Origin: Variovorax boronicumulans NBRC 103145
Lineage (GTDB): Bacteria; Pseudomonadota; Gammaproteobacteria; Burkholderiales; Burkholderiaceae_C
Assembly (NCBI RefSeq): GCF_001591345.1
Contig: NZ_BCUS01000003.1
Location: 59,768-123,767 of the forward strand
Direction of reading: 5' to 3'
DNA length: 64,000 nt
Program-made: the position numbers and the translations under genes
The notes under the pieces: model-generated
What the model saw: only the letters and a program-made list of their open reading frames with translations
Database searches by the model: none
What the model was told of the DNA's origin: nothing
Part shown: positions 25,855 to 34,874 of the stretch, in pieces
Layout of the letters: each line of letters opens with the position of its first letter
How positions within the stretch are numbered: position 1 is the stretch's first letter

Positions 25855-26787
25855 TCAAGCGGTCCGATAGACACCCCGCCCGTCGACCTGCACCTGCCCG
25901 TCGGCCAGCAACTCGACCAGGTGTTGCGAGATGGTGCGGGTCTCCGCATCGACCACCCAGGGGCTTTCATAGCCCGGTGGATACAGCATCCGATGCTGGG
26001 CCAGCTGCGCCAGCGTCTTTGGCGATTCGCGCAGCAGGTCCAGCAGCCGCTGCGCGCGCTCGTCGAACTTGGCGGCGAAGGCCGCGAGATCGCGTAGAAA
26101 TCGCTCTCTCTCGGTGTACACGCCACGGTGGTGCGAGGTGACCCACACCTTGGCCGGAATGTCCGGCAGCCGCGCCAGACTGCGGCGGAAATCCCGCAAG
26201 CTGGAGCCGGCGTCGCCGTAGTAAGGACCGAAGCCGGTCAAGTCGATGTCGCCGATGAATGCAACGCCCTCCGGCTCGACCAGCAGCACGGTGTGGCCGG
26301 CCGTGTGGCCGGGCATGTGAAAGGCCCGGATGCCCGTCCGGCCCAGGTCCCACCTCGCACCATCCACGTAGCCTCTTGCATCAGGTCGCGGAGCATAGAA
26401 GAAGTCGCGTTGGAACTTGGCGAGCATGTCTTGGATGACGGCCGGATCGGTCATGCCGAAGGCTTTGAGCATGCCGTCCCAACCTTGCGCCGCAGGCAAG
26501 TCTGCTTCGTGCACATGCACCGCCGCGGCGGGCAGACGGTGCAGCCCAGCCATGTGGTCTTCGTGCACATGCCCCATGACCACCAACTCGGTGGCATCGA
26601 ACTCGGGACCGATGTGGTTGGCGACGATCGGCGTATCGAAAGCGGCGCGCGTATCGGTGCCACGTATGAGCACTTGGTTGCCATCGGGATACTTGCCATT
26701 CTTCTGGCCGAAGAAAACCGAGACGCGGCCAAAATCAATGCGGCTGACGGCAGTTAAAGGATCGGTTTGGCGGAAGACAGCGGTCAT
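25855..26787 (-). CDS. Metallo-beta-lactamase-fold hydrolase (LACTB2/glyoxalase-II-like)
   Basis: This 310-residue MBL-fold protein has the complete metal motif HVHEDH (His 73, His 75, Asp 77, His 78), the second-site His in HMPGHTAGHT and the bridging Asp in FIGDIDLTGF. The C-terminal about 70 residues look like the small winged-helix tail of LACTB2-type hydrolases. It probably hydrolyses a thioester, lactone or ester. It lies 118 bp upstream of the TetR gene on the same strand and may be cotranscribed with it. A promoter with the shared motif lies about 210 bases upstream. Confidence 0.88.
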   Translation of the reverse strand: MTAVFRQTDPLTAVSRIDFGRVSVFFGQKNGKYPDGNQVLIRGTDTRAAFDTPIVANHIGPEFDATELVVMGHVHEDHMAGLHRLPAAAVHVHEADLPAAQGWDGMLKAFGMTDPAVIQDMLAKFQRDFFYAPRPDARGYVDGARWDLGRTGIRAFHMPGHTAGHTVLLVEPEGVAFIGDIDLTGFGPYYGDAGSSLRDFRRSLARLPDIPAKVWVTSHHRGVYTERERFLRDLAAFAAKFDERAQRLLDLLRESPKTLAQLAQHRMLYPPGYESPWVVDAETRTISQHLVELLADGQVQVDGRGVYRTA

Positions 26788-27170
26788 GCCGCCTCATTCC
26801 TGGTCATGCCGAACAGCCGATCGATGCATCTCATCCCTCTGCAAAGGGGCAATGTCCCATTCTCTTGGTCCCACCGCATGCCCCTTCTCCCCTGCATGGC
26901 AACTATCGAAGTGAAGCGACCTCGACGAGGGCAGCTTCGCTCCCAGTGGAATCTCCCGTCTGATGCTTGCATGGCGCGACCTTCCAACTCAAGGCAAAAA
27001 ATCAAAGACTAGCAAATCACATGATTTTTTACAACGATCGTTTTGCGAATGCATGAGCGACGAACAAGTCCGCCGATGCGCCACAGCGGGATCAGACCAA
27101 GGGCCGGTCTTCTCCGCGGAACGAGCAGGACCACAGCCCCACGGGCTCCGGCTTCCTCTGAATTTCCTAT
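26788..27170. other. Intergenic region with long leader of the MBL hydrolase gene
   Basis: About 380 bases without a supported gene. It contains the minus-strand promoter at 27006-27034 and a leader of about 210 bases before the hydrolase ATG. A 73-codon frame that ends in an ATGA overlap with the hydrolase start needs a TTG start and has no family features, so I do not call it. The NDH-2-like gene ends at 27171 with no recognisable terminator. Confidence 0.5.
27006..27042 (-). promoter_or_regulatory. Promoter and TetR-type operator of the MBL hydrolase gene
   Basis: On the minus strand, -35 TTGTAA (27029-27034) and -10 TAGTCT (27006-27011) are 17 bp apart. The perfect palindrome AACGATCGTT (27033-27042) overlaps the -35 edge just as O1 does at the PhyH promoter, and the shared 12-mer AACGA-NN-GTTGT is in the same place relative to the -35 box. 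The leader to the ATG at 26787 is long. Confidence 0.5.
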
Positions 27171-28514
27171 CTAGTCCAATCGCACTGAAGGGCGCAGTCG
27201 TGCATTCAGCAGGTCCACCAGCCACAGCAGACTGCCTCGAGCGAAGCCATGCAGCCTGGCCTGATGGCTCCGATACAGCAGCACGTGGCTGAGCTGGGCC
27301 AAACGTCCTTTGAAGGTCACACCTTTGAACATGCCCGTTTTTCCCAGCGAACCATAGGCGTCGTAATCGGCCAAGGAAACCAGGGCACCGAAGTCGGTGT
27401 GGCTGAAATCCGGCACCTGCGTGCAGTACTCAAGCGCAGCAGGCAGGTGACGAATCAGGTGCTGCGCCTGCTGATGCGCCACCTGTGCCGTGGGCGGCAA
27501 CGGCAGATCGCCGCCGACAGGCACTAGGCTCGCGCAGTCGCCGACAGCATAAATGGAAGGATCGAGCGTTGTCTGCAGCGAGGGACGCACCAGCAACTGG
27601 TTGCTTCGGTTAGTTTCCAGGCCGCCGAGCCCAGCGAGAAAATCCGGAGCCTTGACACCGGCAGCCCACACCCGCAGCGATGCTGCGAGTTCGGTGCCGT
27701 CGCCCAGCACAAAGCCCCGCTGCGTGGCTGCCTTGACGCGCATTTTTGTCAGGACGCGCACCCCCAAGGCCCCCAGGCGCTGCCGGACTGCCCCGGAGAT
27801 GTCCTGCGGAAAGGCGGCCAGCAAGCGTGGGCCGCCTTCGATCAGCGTGACGCTCAAGCGTGCCGTTAATCCGCTGGCCCCATAGGCCTCAACCGCTTCC
27901 ACCAGCCCGATCAGTTCTGCCGCCAACTCTACCCCTGTAGCGCCGCCACCAACGATGGCGATCGAGAGGCGACCCTCACTACCCTCGCGACCCATGCACT
28001 CCAGCAGACGCATGCGCACCTCGTCCCCAAAGGATGCGGCTTGCGAACGCGAGTCGATCGTGTGGCAATGCTCAGACACGCCAGGCGTTCCAAAATCGTT
28101 CGCCTGACTTCCCACCGCCAGGATCAAAGTGTCGTACGACAGTCGTCTCGCGGGCATCAACACGCGACCGTCAATGGCCTGTACTGCAGCGACTTCCACC
28201 TCGCGCTTTTCGCGATCTAGCCCCAGCAGTTCCCCCGGCTCATAGCGAAAGCCCGCCGCATATGCCTGAGCGATGTAGGAGGTCTGCTGCTGATACACGT
28301 CACGCGTGCCCGCGGCGATCGTGTGCAGCATGGGTTTCCACACATGAGCGAAGTCACGATCGATCAGAGTGACGGGAGGAAGTCGGCTGCCCCGCGAACC
28401 GCCTCGGCGTCCAAGTGCCGTAGCGATTTCGAGACCGGCAACCCCACCCCCCACGACGAGCAAGGATTGACGCTGTTCGCTGGCCTTTCCGCTTGAGGTC
28501 AAGGTCTTTCTCAT
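27171..28514 (-). CDS. Type II NADH dehydrogenase-like flavoprotein
   Basis: This 447-residue pyridine-nucleotide-disulfide-oxidoreductase-fold protein has an N-terminal FAD motif LLVVGGGVAGLEIATALGR, a second dinucleotide motif IAIVGGGATGVELAAELIG, and an AVGDCASLVPVGG segment near the FAD. A C-terminal hydrophobic or amphipathic tail (RSHQARLHGFARGSLLWLVD) is typical of membrane-associated NDH-2. It would oxidise NADH and reduce quinone without proton pumping. Its ATG overlaps the stop of the RND pump gene (ATGA), so it is translationally coupled to the efflux operon, an unusual partner. Confidence 0.9.
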   Translation of the reverse strand: MRKTLTSSGKASEQRQSLLVVGGGVAGLEIATALGRRGGSRGSRLPPVTLIDRDFAHVWKPMLHTIAAGTRDVYQQQTSYIAQAYAAGFRYEPGELLGLDREKREVEVAAVQAIDGRVLMPARRLSYDTLILAVGSQANDFGTPGVSEHCHTIDSRSQAASFGDEVRMRLLECMGREGSEGRLSIAIVGGGATGVELAAELIGLVEAVEAYGASGLTARLSVTLIEGGPRLLAAFPQDISGAVRQRLGALGVRVLTKMRVKAATQRGFVLGDGTELAASLRVWAAGVKAPDFLAGLGGLETNRSNQLLVRPSLQTTLDPSIYAVGDCASLVPVGGDLPLPPTAQVAHQQAQHLIRHLPAALEYCTQVPDFSHTDFGALVSLADYDAYGSLGKTGMFKGVTFKGRLAQLSHVLLYRSHQARLHGFARGSLLWLVDLLNARLRPSVRLD

Positions 28515-31500
28515 TTTTGCACCTGCGATGCATCGTCGCGATGCGCTGCCGCGAGTCGATTCGCCCAGTCTCCCAGGCGTCCGCCGAACAAAAGGTCATA
28601 GAGCACCGGGACCAGCCCAAGCGTGATCAGCGTGCCCAGCAACAACCCCCCAATGATGGTCACGGCCATGCCCGCCCACAGGCTGCCGCCGAATAGAAGC
28701 AACGGAATCAGGCCGGCGATGCACGTCAGCTTGGTCATGACGATCGGGCGCAGTCGCGCCACTGCGGCTGCCACTACAGCCTCGCGCCGAGGCTTCCCGG
28801 CGGCCAGTTCGGCTTCGATGCGCTCCAGCAGCAAGACTGCGTTGTTGACGATGATGCCCGCCAGCGAGAGCAGCCCGAAGTTGGCCATGAAACCGAGCGG
28901 CTCGCCCGAGATGATCAGCGCCGGTGCAACACCGATCAGCGCGAAAGGGATGGTGCACAGGATCAGCGCCAACTTGCGGAAGGATCCGAACTGCCAGATA
29001 AACAGGATCAGCATTGCCGCCACGGCGTGCGGAAGGTAGGTCCCCAGCGCGTTGTTGGCCTCGGCGGCCTCCTCGACCTCGGCGCCAAGTTCTATCCGGT
29101 AGCCCGGTGGCAGCTGGATCTTGGCGATCGCCGGCGCTGCCGCATCCACGGTTTGTTGTGCTGTGGCAAGCATGCTGCGCCCCTCCACCGTCAACGTGCG
29201 GGCAAGGTCGCGTCGGCGAATGGTCGAAGGCTCGGACTGGACTGTCGCTGAAGCTAGCGCAGACAGTGGCACGGGCGTCGCGCCGCTAGCCGGATGGATC
29301 AGCGTGTTCACAAGGTCTTCGGGCCGTGCGCGCTCGGCATCGCTGCCGCGCACAACAAGCGGCACAAGCGTGTCTCCATCACGCAGCACCGAAACATCCA
29401 CGCCGGTGAAACGAGCTCCCAGCGAGATTGCGATGTCCTCGCTGCTGATGCCCAGGACGCGGGCCTTGCGCTGGTCGATCTGGACATCCACGCGTGGCAC
29501 GCGCGACCCCCAGTCGTCGCGCACCTGCACAAGTCCTGGCAGCGGGCGCAGAACGCCCTGCACCTGGCGACCGATGTCCCGCAAAACGACCTCGTCTGGC
29601 CCAGAGATACGGTACGCCACGGCACCTGCATCGTTGGTGCTACGGGAAAATCGCTTGGCGTCCACACGCACATCCGGATGGTGCTGGGCCATCCATTGAC
29701 GAGTGCGTTCGATCGTGGTGTCTAGCTCCTTGGGGCTTCGCAGACTGACCGTGAAATAGCCAATGTGCGAGGCGGGCAACGGCGGATTGAGAACCAGCAC
29801 CACGCGCGGGCCACCTTCGGCCACGTAGCCGATACTGGTGGCGACCTCAGGGTTACTCTTCTCGTCGCTGAGCCAGCGACTCAGATCCCGCACCACGGCC
29901 TCTGTTCGCCGCGAATCACTGCCTGGTTGCAGCTCCAGAGCTACCTGGAACTGCGGTCGATCGGAGGGCGGCAAGAAGCCTGCAGGGACATGCGCGAGCA
30001 TGAACAGCGCACCGGACAGCAGCACGGCCATCGCAGCCAGGAACAGTCCCTTGTGGTCCAGCACCCGCCGAATCAAGCGAGAGTAGCCACCATAGAAGCG
30101 ACTGTTCTTCGGCGTCTCATCGGCATCGTGGTGCCCGGCCTTGAGAAACAGATAGCACAGTAGCGGAGTGACCGTCAGGCACAACAGCCAAGAGCCCAGC
30201 AGACAGAGTCCCAACACCACCACCAGGGGGCGAAGGTATTCATTGGAGGTGGTATTGCCGAAGAAGAATGGCGAGAACGCCAGGATGATGACTAGGCAGG
30301 AATTCAGCAGCGGGATCGCCAACGTTCGCCCCGCCTGGATGCACGCCGTTGCGCGATCCTCTCCCACGGCCAGCCGGCGTTCGACGTCCTCGGCGATCAC
30401 AATGCCGTTATCGACCAGCAGGCCCAGCGCAATGATGATCGCAGCCATGGAGACGATGTGTAGTTCGATGCCGAGCATGCTCATCGCCAGCAGCGTAGCC
30501 AGGATCGTCAAGGGGACGATGCTGCCGACGATGATGCCGGCGCGCCAGCCGAGAAACAGCACCACCACCGCCATCACGACTGCGATGGTCTCGCCCATGA
30601 CTTGGTTCATGCTGCCCATCTCGCGCTCGACCACATCGGCCTGGAAGGTCACGTAGTCCAGCGAGAAGCCGGCTGGAAGCTGCTGCTCCAGTTCCGCCAC
30701 GCGCGCCTTCAGGGCCTTGCCCACCTTCGCGATGCTCTGACCGGACTGCATCGACACGCCCAGCACGACGGCGTTCTCTCCGCGATATATGGCCGCCGTA
30801 TCCGGCGGATCGGCCGGCAGCACGCGTACCTGGGCGATATCGCCAAGACGGACGGTGGTCGCTGGTGCGCGAGCAGCAGAGCCACTACCTAGTGGAACGG
30901 CCAGTACGAAATCGCGCAACGCATCTGGCGTGCGAATCTCCCCTGAGGCAACCACAGCGCTGTTCAGGCCCGAAAAAACCACCTGCCCGCCCGAGAGCAC
31001 CACGTTCTGCTGCTGGAGTTGCTGCAGCACGGAAGCTGCGCCCAGGCCAAGTCCGGCCAGCCGTGTCCGGTCGAATTCGATGTAGATGCGTTCATCCTGC
31101 AGGCCGTGAAAGCTCACGCTTTGCACGCCTTCCACGCCGTAGATTCCTTCGCGCAGACGTTTGAGTGGCTCGCGCATCTCGCTCATCGAGAAGCCCGGCG
31201 CGGTGACGGCAATGGATGCGATCGCAACCCGGCCGAAGTCATCGTTGATCTGTGGCGGCAGCGTGCCGGCGGGAAACAGGGGCACCGCCTCTTCAACCTT
31301 AGCACGCATGCGCTGCCACACCGGCTTCAGTTCTTGAACATCTTCGCGCAATGTGACCTGCAGGATGGCGCTGCCGGTGCGCACGGTACTGACCACGTGC
31401 TTGAGCTCGGACAGTTGGCGCAGCCGCTCCTCCATCGGTCGCGCCACGAGTTGCTCCATGCGCTCGGCCGGCAGCCCGGGGTTCGAGACGAAGATCACGG

Positions 31501-31633
31501 CCTCGCGCACTGTGGTGGAGGGCTCCTCCTGCGAGGGGAAATTGAGGAACGCGAGTACGCCAGTCACCAGAACCATCAGCGCAACAAATATCGTCAGGCG
31601 GCTCGACTTCAGCGCGGCTTCGGTGAGTTTCAT
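28511..31633 (-). CDS. RND efflux pump inner-membrane transporter
   Basis: This 1040-residue RND-superfamily protein has two large periplasmic loops and 12 membrane helices, the usual HAE1 length. In the TM4 proton-relay segment it reads LGLLVDNGIVIAEDVERR, so the classical Asp-Asp pair is Asp 408-Asn 409. A single Asp is known in some RND branches, so activity is still expected. The start overlaps the stop of the adaptor gene (ATGA) and its own stop overlaps the NDH-2-like gene. It would export hydrophobic compounds together with the adaptor (31630-32772) and the divergently encoded outer-membrane channel (33437-34834). Confidence 0.93.
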   Translation of the reverse strand: MKLTEAALKSSRLTIFVALMVLVTGVLAFLNFPSQEEPSTTVREAVIFVSNPGLPAERMEQLVARPMEERLRQLSELKHVVSTVRTGSAILQVTLREDVQELKPVWQRMRAKVEEAVPLFPAGTLPPQINDDFGRVAIASIAVTAPGFSMSEMREPLKRLREGIYGVEGVQSVSFHGLQDERIYIEFDRTRLAGLGLGAASVLQQLQQQNVVLSGGQVVFSGLNSAVVASGEIRTPDALRDFVLAVPLGSGSAARAPATTVRLGDIAQVRVLPADPPDTAAIYRGENAVVLGVSMQSGQSIAKVGKALKARVAELEQQLPAGFSLDYVTFQADVVEREMGSMNQVMGETIAVVMAVVVLFLGWRAGIIVGSIVPLTILATLLAMSMLGIELHIVSMAAIIIALGLLVDNGIVIAEDVERRLAVGEDRATACIQAGRTLAIPLLNSCLVIILAFSPFFFGNTTSNEYLRPLVVVLGLCLLGSWLLCLTVTPLLCYLFLKAGHHDADETPKNSRFYGGYSRLIRRVLDHKGLFLAAMAVLLSGALFMLAHVPAGFLPPSDRPQFQVALELQPGSDSRRTEAVVRDLSRWLSDEKSNPEVATSIGYVAEGGPRVVLVLNPPLPASHIGYFTVSLRSPKELDTTIERTRQWMAQHHPDVRVDAKRFSRSTNDAGAVAYRISGPDEVVLRDIGRQVQGVLRPLPGLVQVRDDWGSRVPRVDVQIDQRKARVLGISSEDIAISLGARFTGVDVSVLRDGDTLVPLVVRGSDAERARPEDLVNTLIHPASGATPVPLSALASATVQSEPSTIRRRDLARTLTVEGRSMLATAQQTVDAAAPAIAKIQLPPGYRIELGAEVEEAAEANNALGTYLPHAVAAMLILFIWQFGSFRKLALILCTIPFALIGVAPALIISGEPLGFMANFGLLSLAGIIVNNAVLLLERIEAELAAGKPRREAVVAAAVARLRPIVMTKLTCIAGLIPLLLFGGSLWAGMAVTIIGGLLLGTLITLGLVPVLYDLLFGGRLGDWANRLAAAHRDDASQVQK

Positions 31634-32772
31634 CGTGCGCCCCCGGGCAGCACGGTCTCGGGCTGATGGACAGCCACCGACTGGCCCTCGTGCAGGAAGG
31701 CCGCTCCCGCCACAACAACCTGCTCACCCGGCTTCAGGCCATGGGAGATGGCGACGCGCGATTCGGGCAGCAGGGTGCTTCCGGTCTGTATGTCACGCCG
31801 TGCGATCTTGCTGTCCTCGTCCAGCACAAAGACGCTGGCTTCACCAGGCTTCGTACCCGGCATCACGGCCGTCATGGGCAGCGTCATGGACGCAGCGACC
31901 TTGGTTCGATGCAGTTCCACGGAGACGACACTCCCGCTGCGCAAAGAGCTCGCGGCTTCCCCACTTGACGCCGGGGGGACCTGGACGCGGAAGATCGCCT
32001 GCGCCAAGGACCCGTTGTCGCTGCGCGCGGACAGGCGCTCGAGAATCAATGAGAAGGTCTGCGCACCACTTTTCCCCTGTGCCTTGACGCCAGGGACGAG
32101 CGCCGAAGCAACGGCATCGGGCAGCATCGCCACCACCTCGAGTGTGCGACCGGCCTGCACTTGCAGCACGGCCTGCCCGGAGGCAACGTCGGAGAAGGGT
32201 TGAGTCAGGCGCGCAACGACCTCTCCGTCGAAGGGAGCAGTGATGCGCGCGAGTGCCAAGTCTCGACGGGCAGTGGCCAATGCTGCATCAGCCGACTCCA
32301 GCCGGCTGCGCGCCTGCAGATGGGCTGCGCGCGCGGACTCCAGCGCTGTGGCGGAGATGATCTTGTCACCCGCGAGCGCCTCCTGTTGCTTGAGTTGTGT
32401 GCTGCGCTCTGTCAGCGCCGCAGCGGCCGCTTTACTCTCGGCCTGCGCGTTGTTCAAACGCCAACGTGCAGGCGATTCATCCAGGCGTGCAAGCACCTGG
32501 CCGGCCTTGACCTGATCGCCCACTTCCACGTGGATTGCAACCACCCTTCCGGCAGCCTCAAAGCCGAGATCGCTGCGCTGGCGCGCCCGCAATGTACCGA
32601 CGAAGCTGTCCGTCTGGCCGGCCGCGCCGGCTTGACCGACCACTTCGACCTTGACGGGCTTGGGCAGTGGCGCCTGGAGTTCAGCGGATTGCGTACAGGC
32701 GCCGAGCATGACGGCGCAGAGCACAGCGGCCAAGGCCGCTGTGCTGTGGAGGCATATGAGTCGAGTAGGCAT
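31630..32772 (-). CDS. RND periplasmic adaptor (membrane fusion lipoprotein)
   Basis: This 380-residue membrane-fusion protein, taken from the ATG at 32772, has a lipoprotein signal with the lipobox LGAC. It then follows the order barrel-sandwich (lipoyl) half, helical hairpin (AESKAAAAALTERSTQLKQQ) and second lipoyl half, ending in beta-barrel domains. A TTG at 32799 would add nine residues but overlaps the TetR stop. It links the RND pump to the outer-membrane channel. The gene lies 23 bp after the TetR gene and overlaps the pump gene, so one transcript is likely. Confidence 0.92.
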   Translation of the reverse strand: MPTRLICLHSTAALAAVLCAVMLGACTQSAELQAPLPKPVKVEVVGQAGAAGQTDSFVGTLRARQRSDLGFEAAGRVVAIHVEVGDQVKAGQVLARLDESPARWRLNNAQAESKAAAAALTERSTQLKQQEALAGDKIISATALESARAAHLQARSRLESADAALATARRDLALARITAPFDGEVVARLTQPFSDVASGQAVLQVQAGRTLEVVAMLPDAVASALVPGVKAQGKSGAQTFSLILERLSARSDNGSLAQAIFRVQVPPASSGEAASSLRSGSVVSVELHRTKVAASMTLPMTAVMPGTKPGEASVFVLDEDSKIARRDIQTGSTLLPESRVAISHGLKPGEQVVVAGAAFLHEGQSVAVHQPETVLPGGAR

Positions 32773-32795
32773 GGGAGCTTCGGTGTTCCGGGCAA

Positions 32796-33353
32796 TCAAG
32801 AGAGTTTTTGGGCCAGTTCCAGCGCTGACTTGCGCAAGACCTTGCGCTGCGCGGCTGTGAACTGGTGTAGCTGGAGAAGGTCGATCAGAAGGAGCCCGTC
32901 CATGGCCACAGCCAACAGCAGGGCCAAGCCAGACTCCGTGCCACGCCCCAATTCGGCGTAGCTGCGCATGAACAGCTTTTGAGCCGGCTCGATCAGGTGC
33001 GGATGCGACGCATTGGCCTGCAAGAGGTTCTTGAGCAGCGTCTTTTGGCGCTCGGGCATGTCGAAGGTCATGTCGATGAGCTGCCGAAGCGACGCCTGAA
33101 GCGACACGGTCGGCTCCTTGGGCGAGCTCATGTGCCGGCTCAGGACATCAACTTCCTGCATCATGCGTTCGACAAGCGCGCTCAATAGGTCGTCACGGGT
33201 CTTGAAGTGATAGATCAACCCGGCCTTGGTGACACCTGCAGTCGCCGCGACAGCCTCGATCGTGAGGTTGTGCACGCCGTGCTCAGCCACCAGGGAAGCG
33301 GCGGCATCAAGAAGCTTGTCTCGTGAACTGGGACGTCTTACGGAAGTGGACAT
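32796..33353 (-). CDS. TetR-family regulator of the efflux operon
   Basis: This 185-residue TetR protein starts at the ATG 33353, which has AAGG about 8 bases upstream. Its helix-turn-helix reads LTIEAVAATAGVTKAGLIYH, then FKTRDDLLSAL. It is first in the minus-strand efflux transcript and divergent from the outer-membrane channel gene. A palindrome in the 83-bp divergent region (33380-33393) is the obvious operator, so the regulator probably represses both sides and itself. Confidence 0.92.
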   Translation of the reverse strand: MSTSVRRPSSRDKLLDAAASLVAEHGVHNLTIEAVAATAGVTKAGLIYHFKTRDDLLSALVERMMQEVDVLSRHMSSPKEPTVSLQASLRQLIDMTFDMPERQKTLLKNLLQANASHPHLIEPAQKLFMRSYAELGRGTESGLALLLAVAMDGLLLIDLLQLHQFTAAQRKVLRKSALELAQKLS

Positions 33354-33379
33354 GAATATTGCCTTGATCTTGAAACTTG

Positions 33380-33393
33380 ACTGTACGTATAGT
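33380..33393. promoter_or_regulatory. Operator candidate in tetR/outer-membrane channel divergent region
   Basis: ACTGTACGTATAGT is a 14-bp palindrome with a perfect TACGTA centre and 12 of 14 symmetric positions. It overlaps a TTGACT box (33377-33382) that could serve the plus-strand gene. Its position 27 bp before the TetR ATG and 44 bp before the channel ATG suits a bidirectional repressor site. Confidence 0.55.
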
Positions 33394-33436
33394 AAAGTAA
33401 TTAAGATCATCCCGTCAACACCTGGAACCTCTTCGC

Positions 33437-34834
33437 ATGCACATACGTTCTTCCGCCCGTCATTTCCTACCCCGGCGGACCCTGCTTGGGGCAAGCAGCC
33501 TGCTCCTGTTAGGACTGGCGGGCTGCGCTTCAGCGCCGCTCGGCACCCAATCCCAGGCCCCGTCCATCCAGATCCCGAGCCAATGGAGTGAAACGACACA
33601 AAGCCAAGGCACCCTCGCCTCCGAATGGTGGAAAGACCTTGGCAGCCCAGAGCTCAACAGCCTGATCCGGTCGGCTCTGGATGCAAACCGGGATCTGAAG
33701 GTCATGGTTGCGCGTCTAGAGCAGGCCAGGTCGCTGACCGACGGCGCTGAAGCGGATCGTCGGCCACAACTGAGCGCAGCGGGTGCTGCGCGGCGCGGTC
33801 GCGACAGCAATGCCGACCCCAAGACCGAACAGAGCGCCTTCGGGCTGCGAGCCGCTTGGGAGATCGATGTCTTCGGCCGAGGCGCGCTGGCCGTTGACGC
33901 GGCTCGGGCTGACGCACAGGGCGCAGCCCATGCACTGGAAGCAGCACGCATCACGCTCGCGGCGGATGTGGCCTCGGCTTATTTCGAGTTGCGCACCTTG
34001 GATGCGCGCGCGAGACTCGCACGCGATGCAACACAGCTCGCGCAACGCCAGACAGAAGTGACCCAGCGCAAATTCGACGCAGGCCAAGCCACGGCATTGG
34101 ATGTCGAGCGGTGGCGGGCCGAACTGGCACAAGAGCGAGCCACGTCCGAACAACTGGAAGGCGATTTGCGCGTTCGGAAGCGTCAGTTGGCCGTCCTGCT
34201 AGGCACCGCTCAATCGCCTGTACTGAAGTTAGGCGGTGCCATCGAAGCTCCGCCAGCGCCGACGCCCGTCTTGCCAGGCGAACTGCTGGAACGTCGCCCG
34301 GACGTCCAGCGCCAGGCCCGCGCACTAGATGCTGCGCTTGCGCGCGTGGGAGTGGCGCGCCGCGAGATCTACCCTCGGCTGCAGATCGACTGGACGGGAT
34401 CTCGTCAGCGATTGACGCCCATTGGCGACTCGGCTTCGCCAATGGCTGTTTCAGCCTATGGCATCTCCGTTTCTCTTCCCATCCTAGACGGCGGTCGGAT
34501 CCGCGCCAACGTCGCCGTGCAGGAAGCTCAGGTACAAGAAGCGATGGCGGCATACGAGCAGACGATGCTGACAGCCCTGGCCGATGCGGACGCTTCGCTG
34601 ACCCGATGGAACGCCGCCGAAGCCTCGCTGCAGGAATGGCAACGTGCATTGCGTGCTGGAGAGGTGGCGACACAGCGCGCCGTGCGCTTGTTTGACGCGG
34701 GTCTGGTCGATCTGAGCGCAGTATTGGACGCAAGGCGCAATCGGCTGCGCGCGCAAGACGCGGTCAGCCAAGCGGAAGGAGCGCGTTGGTCTTCCGCAGT
34801 GGGCCTGCGCCGCGCCTTCGCAGGGACTGTTTAG
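33437..34834 (+). CDS. RND outer-membrane channel lipoprotein (NodT/OprM type)
   Basis: This 465-residue TolC-like protein has a signal sequence ending in the lipobox LAGC. Two outer-membrane-efflux-protein repeats follow, with typical segments EWWKDLGSPELNSLIRSALD and LLERRPDVQRQARALDAAL. The C-terminal repeat ends in RLFDAGLVDLSAVLDARRN. It forms the outer-membrane exit duct for the RND pump encoded divergently. The gene has its own promoter region, shared with the TetR gene. Confidence 0.92.
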   Translation: MHIRSSARHFLPRRTLLGASSLLLLGLAGCASAPLGTQSQAPSIQIPSQWSETTQSQGTLASEWWKDLGSPELNSLIRSALDANRDLKVMVARLEQARSLTDGAEADRRPQLSAAGAARRGRDSNADPKTEQSAFGLRAAWEIDVFGRGALAVDAARADAQGAAHALEAARITLAADVASAYFELRTLDARARLARDATQLAQRQTEVTQRKFDAGQATALDVERWRAELAQERATSEQLEGDLRVRKRQLAVLLGTAQSPVLKLGGAIEAPPAPTPVLPGELLERRPDVQRQARALDAALARVGVARREIYPRLQIDWTGSRQRLTPIGDSASPMAVSAYGISVSLPILDGGRIRANVAVQEAQVQEAMAAYEQTMLTALADADASLTRWNAAEASLQEWQRALRAGEVATQRAVRLFDAGLVDLSAVLDARRNRLRAQDAVSQAEGARWSSAVGLRRAFAGTV

Positions 34835-34874
34835 CTCGGAAACGGACGATGCGTGAAGAACTGAGGACAGACGC

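Noticed and set aside
26784..27005. 73-codon minus-strand frame that overlaps the MBL hydrolase start (ATGA)
   Set aside because: It needs a TTG start without ribosome site and lies in the leader; no family features. Kept only as a possible leader frame.
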